Assembly (NCBI GenBank): GCA_016758965.1
Contig: JAEPRB010000127.1
Coordinates: forward strand, 1 to 64,000
Length of the DNA: 64,000 nucleotides
Source: Circinella minor
Lineage: Eukaryota; Mucoromycota; Mucoromycetes; Mucorales; Lichtheimiaceae
Direction of reading: 5' to 3'
This document shows positions 1 through 14,629 of the stretch, piece by piece; within the stretch, counting starts at the first letter, position 1, and every line of letters starts with the position of its first letter. Made by a program: the position numbers and the translations under genes. The notes under the pieces are model-generated. The model searched no databases. It had not been told where the DNA came from and was given only the letters and a program-made list of their open reading frames with translations.

Positions 1-486
1 AATAATAGTAATATCAAAATTAATGATAATAAAAATAACAAAAAAAAAACAATAACAATTTTTTTGGACGGTGTTACTATTTTTTGTCCGGAACATAATT
101 GTTCCGGATTCTGAAAACTTAACCTTCGGATCACGTGACCGGGGAAAAAAGTAAACTTCTGGGTAGTCGTACTAGTTGTGATACAACGTTATTTAAAAAA
201 AAAAATTCTCAATATTGTTTCTTAAAAAAGAACAAGGTTACTACTATAAAATGAAAATTATTTAAATATATATATACATAAAAGATTATAAAATACGGTA
301 CTGCAAAAAAGAAAGAAATACTCCATATACTACTACTACTACTACTGCTGCTGCTTTAAGATGTTTCGAAGGAAAGGGGGAGGGGAAGGTATACAAAAAA
401 AAAATGAAGAGATACAAAAATAATGTTTTTTTTTCTATAACAACATATATATACGTAGTGGGAATAGCAACAGATGTGATAATAAC

Positions 487-533
<47 letters not shown>

Positions 534-548
534 ATGCGTTTAATGGTA
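1..548. other. Intergenic, 3' side of the AAAP transporter
   Basis: No gene was recognised. The stretch holds an A/T-rich flank, one 8-bp palindrome TCACGTGA near 131-138 (a bHLH/Cbf1-type core) and a TA/TG microsatellite at about 487-533. The palindrome could belong to a gene beyond the left edge. Confidence 0.6.
487..533. repeat. TA/TG dinucleotide microsatellite
   Basis: A run of alternating TA passes directly into alternating TG just after the transporter stop codon. It probably lies in the 3' untranslated region. Confidence 0.9.
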
Positions 549-2401
549 TTATATTTGATACTTATAACCATTAGCAAAAGTATCGACTAATGCTTCAACA
601 GCAGACCAAGTACCGAAAACAAGTGCAACAAGTCCATAGAGAAGTGTTAAAGCACCAAATGCCAATTCATAAATCTTTTTGTTTCGGAAACCATCGAGTT
701 TCCAATAGAATGCGACTGGAAGAATGAAAACAAGTGCACTGTTAGAAAGTGCACCCAATAAAGACATGAGGACATCAAAGAACGGAATCAAGATACCGAC
801 AACAGCAACAAAAATCATAATACCCGTTCGGAAACAAGCACGTACTAAAAGTTCTTTTTTCTTGCTGCCACCATAACGCTCAACGGTAATATTCATCAGG
901 TTTTCACAGTCTAAAGCGAATGAGACAAGCAACAAGGGGCATGCAGTGACAACATGAAGAGTTACCATAATAATAGCAATCATTCTGGCTATACCTGAAG
1001 GGGTACTGTTGTAAACTGGACTAAGAATATCAGCACCATAGATATAGTAACAAGAGATACAGAGTGCAAGATAAATAATTTGACAAGTGGTCAAGGTACC
1101 AAAGACGACACGGGGCCAATGTTTGGGAGTTTTCATGGAGGCTTCAACATTGATGTAGATCAAGTTTGAACCAGCAGCATAAGAAATTGTGGATAAGGCT
1201 GTAGGGAATCCTTCCCAAATGACATTATCGTGGTGAACATTTTCAAGTTTGTTGGGAGCATCAATACCAGCAAGCACAATTGTAATAAGAATCTACAATG
1301 TAAATATTTTGTATTAATTAAAATATAATACGGGCATCTAAAAACTACTAATATATTGTAATGATTTTACATATCTACGACCAATAAGCCTTATCATTTA
1401 TAATATTTAATAGTAATAACGACATACCGTGACAATCATTGTTAAAGCACCAAGTGCACTAGATAATGCAATTTCTTTCATTGATTTGACAAAGATATAG
1501 GGTATACCTACAATAACGGACCAAATAATTGTCCATTTAAAAACACCAATTTCACCTGCTGTGCCAGCACAGAGTTGGTTCATGTTTGCAGCAGCAAGTA
1601 CCAGATAAAGAATTGGGGTACCAATAAGCATCCAAGAGAGACAAAAGAAACTGACCCATCCACCGAACGTTCCAAATGCTTCATCACCGAGCTCTTTGTA
1701 AGATGATAATCGATTGCCTTTACCCTTATACATTGCTTTTTGTAAAACGACACCAGAGTACTGTAATATGAATTTTTTTTTCAAATAAAACAATGAATAA
1801 CAGAGGGGGGTTTGAGAGTTGATTAAATTATAGAAAAATTAATAATTACACAAGACATAAAGTATGCTCCAATAATCAAAGCCAACGCACCCCAACCACC
1901 ATCTTTGACAGCCTACATAATATTGAAAGTCGACATAAAATAAATGAAGATATCGTTATTATAATTAGTATTGTTAGTGTGTTATATACATAATATAATG
2001 CAATAATGAGATATATATATCTATTAACAACAACGAGAGAACGAGAAAAAAAAGAAAATTGAATTTACCGCTGGAAGACCCAACATGCCTGTTCCCAAAG
2101 TCATACATGTTAGATTGAAATATGCATATAATGAACTACCCCCCTTTGATCGATCTATGTCGTCGTAACCACTTTTGCCATACTCGTAGTCTATTTGTTT
2201 TTTTTAGATGAAGAAATGACTCACTAAAATTACTAAACATACTAGAAAAAAATCTTCTTTTTTTTACATGCATATATATATATATATATATATCTTTTAG
2301 TTATTATTTAAGTAATGGTTTATACCTTGTTGATTGGATGAGACGTTACTGAATATACTAGCCCCTTTCTCATGTTTTGTATCTGAAGTAATGTCCAGCA
2401 T
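549..2401 (-). CDS. AAAP-family amino acid transporter (AVT-like)
   Basis: Predicted multi-pass transporter of the amino acid/auxin permease family (Aa_trans), which moves neutral amino acids across vacuolar or plasma membranes. Five exons in transcript order: 2401-2326, 2190-2069, 1912-1850, 1760-1428 and 1292-549, all GT-AG and phase-consistent, giving 445 residues. The N-terminus is a short hydrophilic tail. The first membrane segment carries the family-typical TLGTGMLGLP stretch followed by AVKDGGW. About ten hydrophobic segments follow. The start chosen is the only in-frame ATG before the first exon. Length and the GTGMLGLP signature fit fungal AVT-type transporters. Substrate and membrane cannot be assigned from sequence alone. 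The neighbouring genes give no functional hint. Confidence 0.88.
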
Positions 2402-2962
2402 AAAGTGATAATTATAAATTAGGTTAAAATAGTAGTAGTAGAGTAGTAGTAAGGAAATGTGAGAAAAATAATGAATTATTGAAAAAGAAAAGAATGTTGA
2501 TATTTATATATAATTTAGAAAAGAAAAATGATTCCGCTCAGTTAGACAGGGCTCAATAATATAAAGATCTATATCTCTATTTGATACTATGTAGTAAAAG
2601 CGTAAATAATGATTGAAGGTTGAATGTCCTATTTCTTTTTTTTTTATTCCCAATATGTCATTTGAAAACGTCCCCACATTTAAACGGGTCATCTTTCTCT
2701 TTTTGATAGAAAAATAAGAATAATTACGTTAAGTAAAAAAAAAAAAAAAACAGATGGTTAACCATATATGGTGGAATGTATAGATGAGAAGAAAAAGCAC
2801 AAGGACAAATAGATTTTGACAAAGAGTGAAAATAGGGAATTGATATCAATATCCTGAGATTATCTCGAAGCGCAGTTCAAATTACGACTTCTCACGATAA
2901 ATTTCAAATTTCAAAAAAGTTCTTATATTCTATATATTTAGTGTGTGACATAATTTATAATC

Positions 2963-3020
<58 letters not shown>

Positions 3021-5039
3021 TTTGTTTTGTTATAATGTTATGTTATGTACATATGTAGTGTGTGTGTGTGTGTGTGTGTATGCGCGGATGAAAATATAAA
3101 ATCAACTAAAAGATTATCATAAATGTCAGATTTTAAGCAAAATTTGAATGCTTGGGAATTCGATAAAGTCTTGAAATCTTAAAAGTAATCATAATCATAA
3201 TTACTTTGAAATATTATGTGAATTGGCAAGTTTATGCTTTATGGGAAAATGTGTATGCCTTCTTTACTTTTAATCAGATGATGGCTGTATACATCATCGT
3301 ACCGTTTCTCATTCACACACCATACAAATAAATATAAAACTGTGTGAAATTTCGGAATTTTGAAATGCGTGAATATGATCGAGTAATGTTTATCAGAATT
3401 ATTATGGATTACGTACTGCTATCGCTTTTTTCTTTTACTTATCATTAACTATCGTTATCAAATTACTATATAATAATATATAAGAAAAAAGGAAAAGATT
3501 ACAGAAAAATGATTACATGCTCAGTGCTACTTATCCCAGATTTTTATATAAAAAGATACGTATCAGACGGAATTAACAATCATTTATATTATTGGTTGAC
3601 ATTCATTGCCACTTATTTGAAGCCCACTCTTACTCTTTTTTTTTTTTTTTTTTTGATTGGGAAAAGACATGGCGTTTAAACCTTAAAAAAATCATAAACT
3701 CGGTCTTCAGCGAATGAGTCGGAACAGTGAATTATCTGTATAAGGAAAGTTGTCCGTCCTTCGGTTTCAACCAAAAAAAAAAAAAAAAAAAAGCAAAAGC
3801 AAAAACAAGTCTTTAAAACATTTCTTAATTCTAGTAAAAGTATATCAAAGTAACAAAATTTGTCAAATTTTAAATGGTTATCCGCGTGATAAAAAATGAT
3901 GTATTTTGTGAAACTTTGAATGAAGTCCATAACTTTGAATTTTTTTTATTGTCATTCTGTATACCACGCGATAAATCATGAGAATTTATATACGTAATTC
4001 ATTTTGGAAGTAAATAAATTTACATGTTCCACAGTAGCTGGTAACTATGATATTTTCTTGACGGCATCATGCTTCCATAGGTATCAAGAAGATTTTCGAG
4101 AGGTTTCATTCCGCTAGTTCAATTAACTGGATAGCTGCGATTTTTTTTTTCAAGATATTATGCTTCCATATTAAGAAATGCTATTAGCAATATCCAATAG
4201 TGTATTCTATGAAAGAAGAATAACAATTAGCAACCACCAAGTTATCACTGATATTCATACTCGTGTAAAGCATTTAAGGCTTATATTTAGACACATACAT
4301 ATGGGACATAAAGAAAATGTAGAACAGTAATTCGACACAGATTCTATGTGAGGGTCATTTGTATCGGAAATAATGCAGAGTTACCCAGGGACCCACAGAA
4401 GGGTGGTGCTGGAAAAAAGTAAAAAGGAGTTAAGACATATTAGTGTAATACGTCTTGGTAAATAAGAAGGAGGAATGGGAAAAATACACTCAATAAAAAT
4501 AAAAACTGATGTTATAAATGTGTTGGATGTAAAATGTGATAATTCTTGTACTTATGAAAGGAACCGCATATACGAGAAATGTTATTAAGGGTTGGAGCAA
4601 GTACACTAAACTCGATAGTATTCTCGTTTTGTTTTCAGTTGCTTTTAAACCCTTTCTTCTCTATCGAATAACTTACTATTTTTTCAGAACAATGATTTAT
4701 ATTATGAATATGATTTTCTTCTAATGAATAACCTCCATTCCTTCAAAATTCTATCTGAACAATAATATGCACATTTATTATTACTTTTTCTGAACACATT
4801 TTTCATCTTTGAATAATAACAATAAATGTAAAAGAGAAAGAATAGCTCTAATTATTATACTTGAATAACTCTGTCAGCAAATATCATCCATATGAGTTTC
4901 TTTAAAAATATCTCTTAAGCCATAAACTCATTTTGTCCGACTCGAGTAAAAAAAAAAAAAGTCGCATAAAATAACAGTTATTTTTTTTTCTATCTTTTAC
5001 CTATTTTTAGTCTCCTTCTCTTGTAAATATATTCAATCG
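2402..5039. other. Intergenic, transporter to F-box gene
   Basis: No gene supported. It contains a 55-base uninterrupted A tract (2964-3018), a TG repeat near 3058-3079 and many T and A homopolymers. Short open frames in this stretch have low-complexity composition and no recognisable domain. Confidence 0.6.
2964..3018. repeat. 55-base poly(A) tract
   Basis: Uninterrupted A run, much longer than the 10-20 base A or T runs common elsewhere in the window. No retroposed gene was recognised on either side, so it is annotated only as a homopolymer. Confidence 0.9.
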
Positions 5040-5917
5040 ATGGACAAGTTACCAAGTGAAATTTTACAAATCATTTTATACTATCTCGACAAAGATCAAT
5101 CTTCAATCGCTCAAGTGAATATAGCTTCCAAAGCTTTCTATTATGCTTCCTTACCTCATTTATACCAAGCACCGAGTTTTAGTACGATCCAACGATTTCA
5201 AACCTTTGTACAAAACTTAAATAAAAAAGCAGCTAAATGCATTCGAACTATCGATTTAAGCCTCACAGCCCATCGATGGGATGCAGCAATGGATACACAT
5301 ATTTTATTATTAAGTCGAAAAGCAAAAAATATCGAACACTTGAATTTATGTTTATGTCATATGTAAGTATTATTATTAGTAATAGTTGTTGCTATGATGC
5401 AGATAATCTTTATATGTATATAAACTAAACACTTATTGTTCTATATTATATACATAGCGCTCCTGGTATACTTTATTCTTGTGCAACAGAATTTAAACAA
5501 TTACGTTATTTGTCAGTCAATGGTAATCGACATGTGAATGATACGACCATGTCCATTCTTATACCACTACTTAAAGATATACGTGAACTAGATATTGGAG
5601 CAACAGCTATACGTGATCGATCCATGGTATTAATTGGAAAATATTGCCAAAAATTGGAATCATTGGATGTTTCAGACTGTCACCGAATTACGGAAGTGGG
5701 TGTTCGTTGCGTAACTACACAGCTACCTCACCTTAGTTACCTAAGAATTGAGAATTGTTATAATGTTGTATCTATGGAAGGTGAATTTGATGGTATCACT
5801 GTGGAAGAAGAAGGAGACTGGGAAGATGAAGAGGAAGAAGAAGAAGGAGAAAGAGAAGCTGATATAGATCAAGATGATACCAATGACCAACTACAATCTT
5901 CTTTGTATTATTTATAA
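5040..5917 (+). CDS. F-box protein with short leucine-rich region
   Basis: Likely substrate-recognition subunit of an SCF ubiquitin ligase. Two exons, 5040-5362 and 5458-5917, give 260 residues. The N-terminus opens with MDKLPSEILQIILYYL, a standard F-box start that would bind Skp1. The centre has LRR-like strands (IRELDIGAT, LESLDVSDCH, LSYLRIENC) of the AMN1/Grr1 type. The C-terminus is a strongly acidic tail with Glu runs around residues 220-250. It is short for an F-box/LRR protein, with only a few repeats visible. Target unknown. It ends 288 bp before the CTP synthase start, in tandem orientation. Confidence 0.8.
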
Positions 5918-6205
5918 TTTTTGTACATAATATTTGTAACCGTTGTATATTTCATAATAATATATATATGTATATATCCTTAAAAGGAAAACCACGCAGC
6001 AAACTTTAAAAAACACGTTTGACGCGTTTGGTTGTCATGATTATTTATGGTCCATGGAAGAAAAAAAAAAGTCGCAGCACGGAAAAATCGAAAAAAAAAA
6101 AATAACCGCGACAGCTGACGAATTTAAACATAAATAGCTTTGTGGTTTGACTTTTCATGACTCTTTCCCCTTCTTTTGAGAAGCGGGCTGTTATCTACAT
6201 TTATA

Positions 6206-8062
<1,857 letters not shown>

Positions 8063-8256
8063 AAGAGGCAAAAGAAAAATATTATTGTTATTATATTTTT
8101 TTTACAATTAGTTTCTGATAGCAATAATTTAGTAATATAATTAAATTTTTGTAAAAAAAAAAAAAAAAATTATATTGTCTCTTTTGTGGATACTGATGTT
8201 GAAAGTGGTGATATATATAATGATGAGGTAAAGTTTATTTATAAAGTGAGTCAAGG

Positions 8257-10677
8257 TTAAGAAGAATATGACGACGATGATGGAGATACGGCACTAATTG
8301 CATTTTGAATATCTTGTTGGTCAATAATGACATGTTCGTTGGAAGGTAATAGTAAACTTCGTTTCAAAGCCAAAAGACCTGCTTTACGCATGACAGCTTT
8401 AAGATCGGCTCCTGTGTAACCTTCCGTGTTCCCAGCGATCCATGTCAAATCCACGTTGTCACTGACCACAGTTTTTCTTTTCAATACTTCCAAAATGCCC
8501 ACGCGTTCTTGGGTAGTAGGAAATCCCACATGAATCATACGATCCAATCGTCCTAATTATAATTATAAAAATAACAACGGAAAATATAGTAGTAAATATC
8601 CTGATCTTTTTTCGTTTGATGGTTTATTTATTTTTACATACCAGGTCGTAAAATAGCTGGATCAATAGCATCAGGATGATTTGTTGCACCAAGTAATAAA
8701 ACGCCTTGATTTGCTTTTCCAACATGATCAATTTCAATCAAAAATTGTGAAATTAACTGCATAATTATTTTTTATTTATTTGATTAGCCTAATACATGCG
8801 TACCTGACGTTCTTTTTTTTTTTTTTGATAACTCCCAATTTGAATAGCAAAAAAAGAAGCAAAAATAAAAATAAAAAATAGATTATATATCACTAATCAT
8901 ACCTTTTTTCCAACATCACCACTTGTTTCACGAGAACCAAAAATAGCTTCCAATTCATCCAAAAAAATCACACATGGACTACATCTTGAAGCCACTTTAA
9001 ATATATTGGCAATGGCCTTTTCAGATTCACCTACTTCACCTTTAATTAAATCTGGTATGCTCACTGGTAAAAAGTTGGCAGCAGTTTCTGTAGCAATGGC
9101 TTTTGCAAGTAATGTTTTACCAGTACCAGGAGGACCATAAAGTAAAACTCCTCTCGGTGGTCTTACACCCAATCGTTTATATGCATCACCGTGTTTATAT
9201 ACCCAAAGAACAGACTCTTCTAATGCTTTCTATATATTCGGGAACGGATATATTATATATGAGTCAAGCGAGTCACAGTCATGAATGACGAAACATCCTC
9301 TTCTTTTGTTATTATTATTATTATTAGTCTTACTTTTGTTTCTTGCAATCCACCAATATCATTCCAAAAGACAGGTTCTGGTTTTTCTGCCATTTGTATT
9401 CCACTAACACGTATCCTTTTCATGGCTTCAAGAAAGTGTGTCATATTGATTTGGTCTATATATATCCACCACCAAACACCCCCAAAAAAAGTAAAGTTAA
9501 TTATTATTTTTTCCAACTTTTACTCTTATTATATATTTCGAGACATATTATTATTACGCATACCATAATTTGCGATTTCAAGCGCAAGATGACACCATCG
9601 TGCTATATCAGCAGCAACAAATGCATGAGCCTGCCCATTAAGTATTTCCAAGTCAACATTTGGTGCCAAATCCAATGGTTGTACAAGGTAATGTAAAAGT
9701 GTCAAGCGTTCATTTGGTGTGGGTATCTGTAATGTTATTTGATCTTCAAATAAACTCCGTGCATCTACTGACATATCCGTTGGATCACGACTTGTCGCTA
9801 CCTACCAAGAAAAAAGTATGTATAAATTCAAATAAATAAAAAGAAGAAAAGGTGTTTGTCCTTCTTTCCCCTCTCCGATTCCCTTTTTTTCTCTGATTAA
9901 AACGAATTAATTGTTCCTTTTTATTCTATTTTATTTTTTACCAGAATAATTTGAGGAATATTCTCTAAATCATCAATGATTCGATGTAATGATTGTAAAA
10001 ACCCAGTATCTTGTGCTTCACCTCTTTTTGGACAGAATAAATCGATATCTTCTATAATAATGATACTATTTTTGGATTTTTCATCCATAGCTTTCCATAC
10101 TATTCGTTCTAATCCTACACCTAACTTTCCCTCATACTGAGCAGCCAATTCCCCTAAACAAACTCGCCAGGTCTATTAATAATATCAATTAATTATAATG
10201 CATTAAAAAGTAAAGTTTGTGTAATCCTACTCTATTTTTTTTTTATATAGCTGTTACTGAAAAAAATAATACCTTTGTTTGGTATTCGGTTGCCAACATA
10301 TTCAAAACAGTACTTTTTCCTACCATAGCAACCATTACGTGAGTTGTCATGGTTACAGTGTGCACATAAATCAAAGTATGCCCTGTATACATTTAATTAT
10401 TTACATACCAACACCTGAAGCACCCGTAATTAATATAGATTGTGGTGCCCATGGATCTCGATCAGATTTGAAAGCAAGATCAAATAACTGTACAATTCTA
10501 AAACATATGTATATATGTATACATATATCCAAACATATATTTATAAGTCCATATTACATATTGCGTTGAATTACAAAAGAAAAATGAAGCCAATTGTTGA
10601 AGAGAAAAGAGTTTTAAAGGTATAGATTACCGAGATCCTTCATCGCCATAACATTTTGATAAATATTCACGCGACAT
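8257..10677 (-). CDS. Tandem AAA+ ATPase of the Cdc48/AFG2 type, no N-domain
   Basis: Nine exons (10677-10631, 10497-10409, 10319-10273, 10172-9942, 9801-9564, 9455-9334, 9229-8903, 8756-8642, 8552-8257) join in phase to 503 residues. Two AAA modules are visible. D1 is divergent: Walker A GASGVGKST (41-49) and Walker B IIIIEDID (98-105). D2 is canonical: Walker A GPPGTGKT (290-297), Walker B VIFLDELE (about 345-352), sensor region GATNHPD and arginine motif RPGRLDR. Unlike Cdc48, Afg2, SPATA5L1 or the Pex1/Pex6 proteins, it starts almost at D1 with no double-psi-barrel N-domain. D2 resembles the AFG2/SPATA5-like branch most (from memory of family sequences), but orthology is not settled. It lies 110 bp downstream of the Gln/Asn-rich gene on the same strand. 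Confidence 0.8.
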
Positions 10678-10787
10678 TTTAATGTTATAAATAATATGCG
10701 GGATGAAAAAAAAAGTTTTTTGCTTTATTAATTTGGTGGTGTTGTTATAGTAAAAAAAAAACAGAAAAAAGAAGTGAGGTATCAAAT

Positions 10788-12491
10788 TTAATTTCGACGA
10801 TGATTATTATGTACATTTCGTTTTTGGATAGCATAATTTTGCTGTTTGCTGAATAAGTCTTTCAAAGCATTGGTTACGTTTATATCATGAATGTTATTTG
10901 CAAAACTAAATTGTTGTGCTAAAACATGTGGATCATCATGCATCCGTAAAGACACTGGTATTTTCTTGCCTGTTTCAAGTTCAATATTAATTGTAATCAC
11001 CACAGGATTCTTCTTCCCAGAAGTAGTTGGTTTTGTCGATTGTCGAGGTTCTGTTGGCGATTGTAATGACGATGGCGATGACGTTGCCATAGTACTATCA
11101 GGAGTAGTTGCTGAACGTTGATGTTCTTCTTGATATTGCTGCGAGGGAAGAATTTGTTGAGGCTGTTGAGGCTGAGGTGAATATACTTGTGATGGTTGTT
11201 GCTGTTGAGGCATAATATGTTGTTGCTGTTGTTGTTGATGTGGTTGAGAAAGATTAGTAGAACGATGATGCAATGGAATAGGCGATAACCCAGGTGGACG
11301 AGATTTTTCGCTAATATTTGCTATAGCATTTTTGAATAAACCAGGTGGAGGTCGCATCAATGCTGGACGAGCTGGAAGTGATGAATTAGAATCAGCGTTC
11401 GATCCATTACGTTGTGTTGAAGGAGGTTGTCGGGGTGCTTCTTTAGGTGTTTCAGTAGCAACATTACCCCAACTTGTCGGTACATCAGGTTTATGATTCC
11501 ATCCGTTATTACTACTAGTATTATTATTACTGCTACTCCATTGTTGTTGTTGTTTCTGCCCTTGTTGCTGTGATGTAGCATTCCAGTTTGGATTATCCCA
11601 ACTATCAGGTACACTAGCTCTTTGCGTTCCACTATTACTCTTTGATGCTTGTGATGCATTAGTATCCCAACTAGTAGACACGTTAGAACGTTGTTCTTGT
11701 TGTTGTTGTTGAGCGCCCCAATTGGACCAGCCAGAAGATGCCACTTTTCCTCCTTCTCTACCCATTGTAGTCTAAAAAATAATATCATAGTAGTATATCA
11801 ATATGCTATCAGATAATAATAATAACCTATTATATAAGGTTGAAGGGGAAAACTTACATTAGTAGTACTAGTAGAATTATTACTGTAATTATCTTTTGAA
11901 TTATCTTGCTGTTCCCAAAAGGGAACATCAACCAATGAACCACTCGTCCATGCATTATTTCCAGAAGGTGGGGGCCGTCTCGTCGTAGACAACGGTGGTT
12001 GTGCTGTGCGTTCAGGCTTACGTGATTGACTAGATACTGAACGCAGCTTTGTCAGTGGTGGTCCTCCCCCTCCTCTCTTTGTTCTTGATTCACCTTTCTA
12101 TTATCATAATAGTAATCGTTTCATGTTTTTATTATTAGCTTCGTTACTATTATTTTTTTTTCTTAAAAAAAAAAAAGATTGCTGTCAAAAGTAATTTTTT
12201 TTTTACCTTTTTTTTTGGTGGATTTGGAATTCTGTGTCGTTGATTCAAGATAACTTGTTCGTCTACAGGTTTATAATTTCGACCTTTACGATGTAAGTTT
12301 CCACCTCCAAGACCATTGGCTTGTACCTTAAATGTTGGATCAATTAGATCATTCCATGACTTGGGTGTATTGTCTTCATTTTCATTATTTTCTGCTGTTG
12401 TAGTTGTTGTGTTAGTACCAGCTTGATCACCCCATGCAGTCGCAACAATAGGTGCGTATTCTTCATCACTACTCTCCCAGTCTTCCTCCAT
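10788..12491 (-). CDS. Q/N-rich protein with GW/WG tryptophan repeats
   Basis: Not recognised as a known family. Three exons, 12491-12207, 12097-11858 and 11771-10788, give 502 residues. The N-terminus is acidic (MEEDWESSDEEY) with a WG at 20-21. A disordered middle is rich in Gln, Asn, Ser and Pro and has regularly spaced tryptophans at residues 190, 193, 210, 233, 238, 253, 266 and 276. These include GWSNWG, NGW and SWGN, and a loose repeat V-x-x-SW-[DG]-N occurs three times. The C-terminal 70 residues look folded: alternating beta-like strands (VVITINIELETG, KKIPVSLRM), then DDPHVLAQQF and a helix. The layout resembles GW/WG Argonaute-hook proteins, but that is inference. It is not an artefact: exon phases match and composition is protein-like. 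Confidence 0.75.
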
Positions 12492-14629
12492 AGAACTTTC
12501 TTTTTTATATTTTTATATTTGACGGGAAAGAGGTTTAAAGAGCAAATAAAGTCAAAAAAAAAAAAAAAAAAAAAAAGAAATTATAATTTCCTCCCCTCTC
12601 TATAAACTTTAAATATGGAGTTACTATTGGTGGTTTCGCTTGCACCTTATTACCTCGGATTTTTCGGGTTTTTCGGGTTTTGGGGATAATCAACCACACA
12701 CCACCACAATGTCTCTTTTTTTTTTCTGTCCTGCCTCTCTCTTCCCTTTCAAAAGGTTATATTTTATTATTGTAATTTCTTTTTTATTTTTAATTTTATA
12801 AATATCAACAATGATTAACATTGTAGTGTGAAAAAGAATAAAAATTTATGTAGCATTGTATATCACTTAATATATTTAGAAACTTGACCAGAAATGGTAA
12901 TAGTTACCAGAGAAAACACTTACACTAGTACGTACCACTTGACAAATTACTACTTACACTCTGTTTTTTTTCTTCTTTTTTCTTTTTACGTAATAAAAAC
13001 ATTCTTAGGTCAAAAAGTATAGGGATGAAGGAGAGCAACATCCAAAACTGTGTAATAGAAAGGAGAATATGAGAACGAGAAATCATCTTAAAATGTAAGC
13101 ATATATACAATGTAAAGTTCTTCTCATAAGTTTAACTAGTTATTTTAGAGTGATTTATCCACATAAAAATCTCAAAAATAAACCAGTTTTGCAACACTTA
13201 GAAAAATAGAACAATCAGTCATTGAGTAAGTTATAGACAATGTCTATGTTTTAATCCAATTATTTCAGTACGTAACACTAAAAAGAGCCTATTTGCATCG
13301 GGTGTATCAAGTCAATAACAAGTCTATCAGTCGATCGTGGAAGAGAGTATGTACATTATTACTCTCTACTATGACACCGGCATTTGGCAACTATCAATAA
13401 AATCATGCGGTGATTCATAAACAGGTTTTCATTTTTTTATTTTATATATAGCTAATCGTATTCAACTTGCCTTTCCTCTGGTTTCGATCCTTCAAAATAA
13501 TTTAACTCATTCAAAAACAGCAGTAACAGATTGTTGTATTATAGTAGTTTTTATTATTATTGTCGTCATTAAATAATACACACTCCTGATTTTCGTAGTA
13601 TGATATGCATTTTCTATTATTATTATAATAATAATGATGATAATGTTTTATACATTTATATCAGCATAATAAAATATTGTATATCACATGTGAAGATCAA
13701 AAACCAGCAATGGGTCGATATCAAAATACATTACCTACAAATTAGAGGGAGTCAGTATAAGTTATGAAATAGTCGCTATGACAACAACAGTAATAAAATA
13801 TCCCAATAAGAAAATGTTATTTTTTATTTCATTCTTGAATACTGTATCATATTGTTACATGGAACAGTATATGTTTTTAATTTAAATAGCTATAACAACA
13901 CAAAAATATACTGTAATACGTATCTATTATATGCAATAGGATACATAACGACAATTATTTTGAAAAAAAAAAGTTGCATTTCTCAGGGACTACCGGCGTG
14001 TCGGCTTATTTATCAGTAGTTACGCTGGATCATTCATCTTATGCAATCATTTTGTAAAGAAAAAAAATAGGAAAAGAAAACAACTTGAAGAAAAAAAAAA
14101 CTTTGAACATTAGCTTTGCTACGTACGCACCATGAAGAAAATTGCTCAAAATCAGAAAGGAAAGATCTTGATACAGTACTTCTTGTTCTGTGTTTTTTAT
14201 ATATTCGTCATTCTTTATCTTTTTTTAACCCTTTGTAACGATACATATAGTATGATAAAAGCTGGTTTTTAGATTACACCCAAATGCATTTTTATTTACG
14301 ATATTATATCTGTATGATAACAGCTATTTAAAAGGTGTTAATTCGGGTTTAGATTTAATAAATATACAGTTAACTTCATTTCTTGACTGCAAACTGCATA
14401 ATAAGCAGTTTTTTTTTGCTCATACGCATCTCTCTCTCTCTCTATATATATCTACATAAAGCAGATAACTTAGAATGTTTCTTAGTTTTTTTCTTTATAT
14501 TACATATAAGTGTGATATCCATCCAACATTTACGAAAGGTTATACGTAATATATATATAAATGATAATCAAGCAAAGTTACATTATGATAATAATAAGAC
14601 TCTATATTTTATTTGATATTATTTGTTAT
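12492..14629. other. Intergenic, upstream of the GW-rich gene
   Basis: No gene recognised. Near 12660-12685 a short motif TTTTTCGGG is repeated back to back and followed by TTTTGGGG, about 170 bp upstream of the GW-rich gene start. The rest is AT-rich with homopolymers and no supported coding frame. Confidence 0.55.

Noticed and set aside
8257..10677. PEX1 or PEX6 identity for the AAA+ ATPase
   Set aside because: D2 lacks the Pex1/Pex6 signatures, there are no Pex N-domains and the length (503 residues) is about half of either protein.
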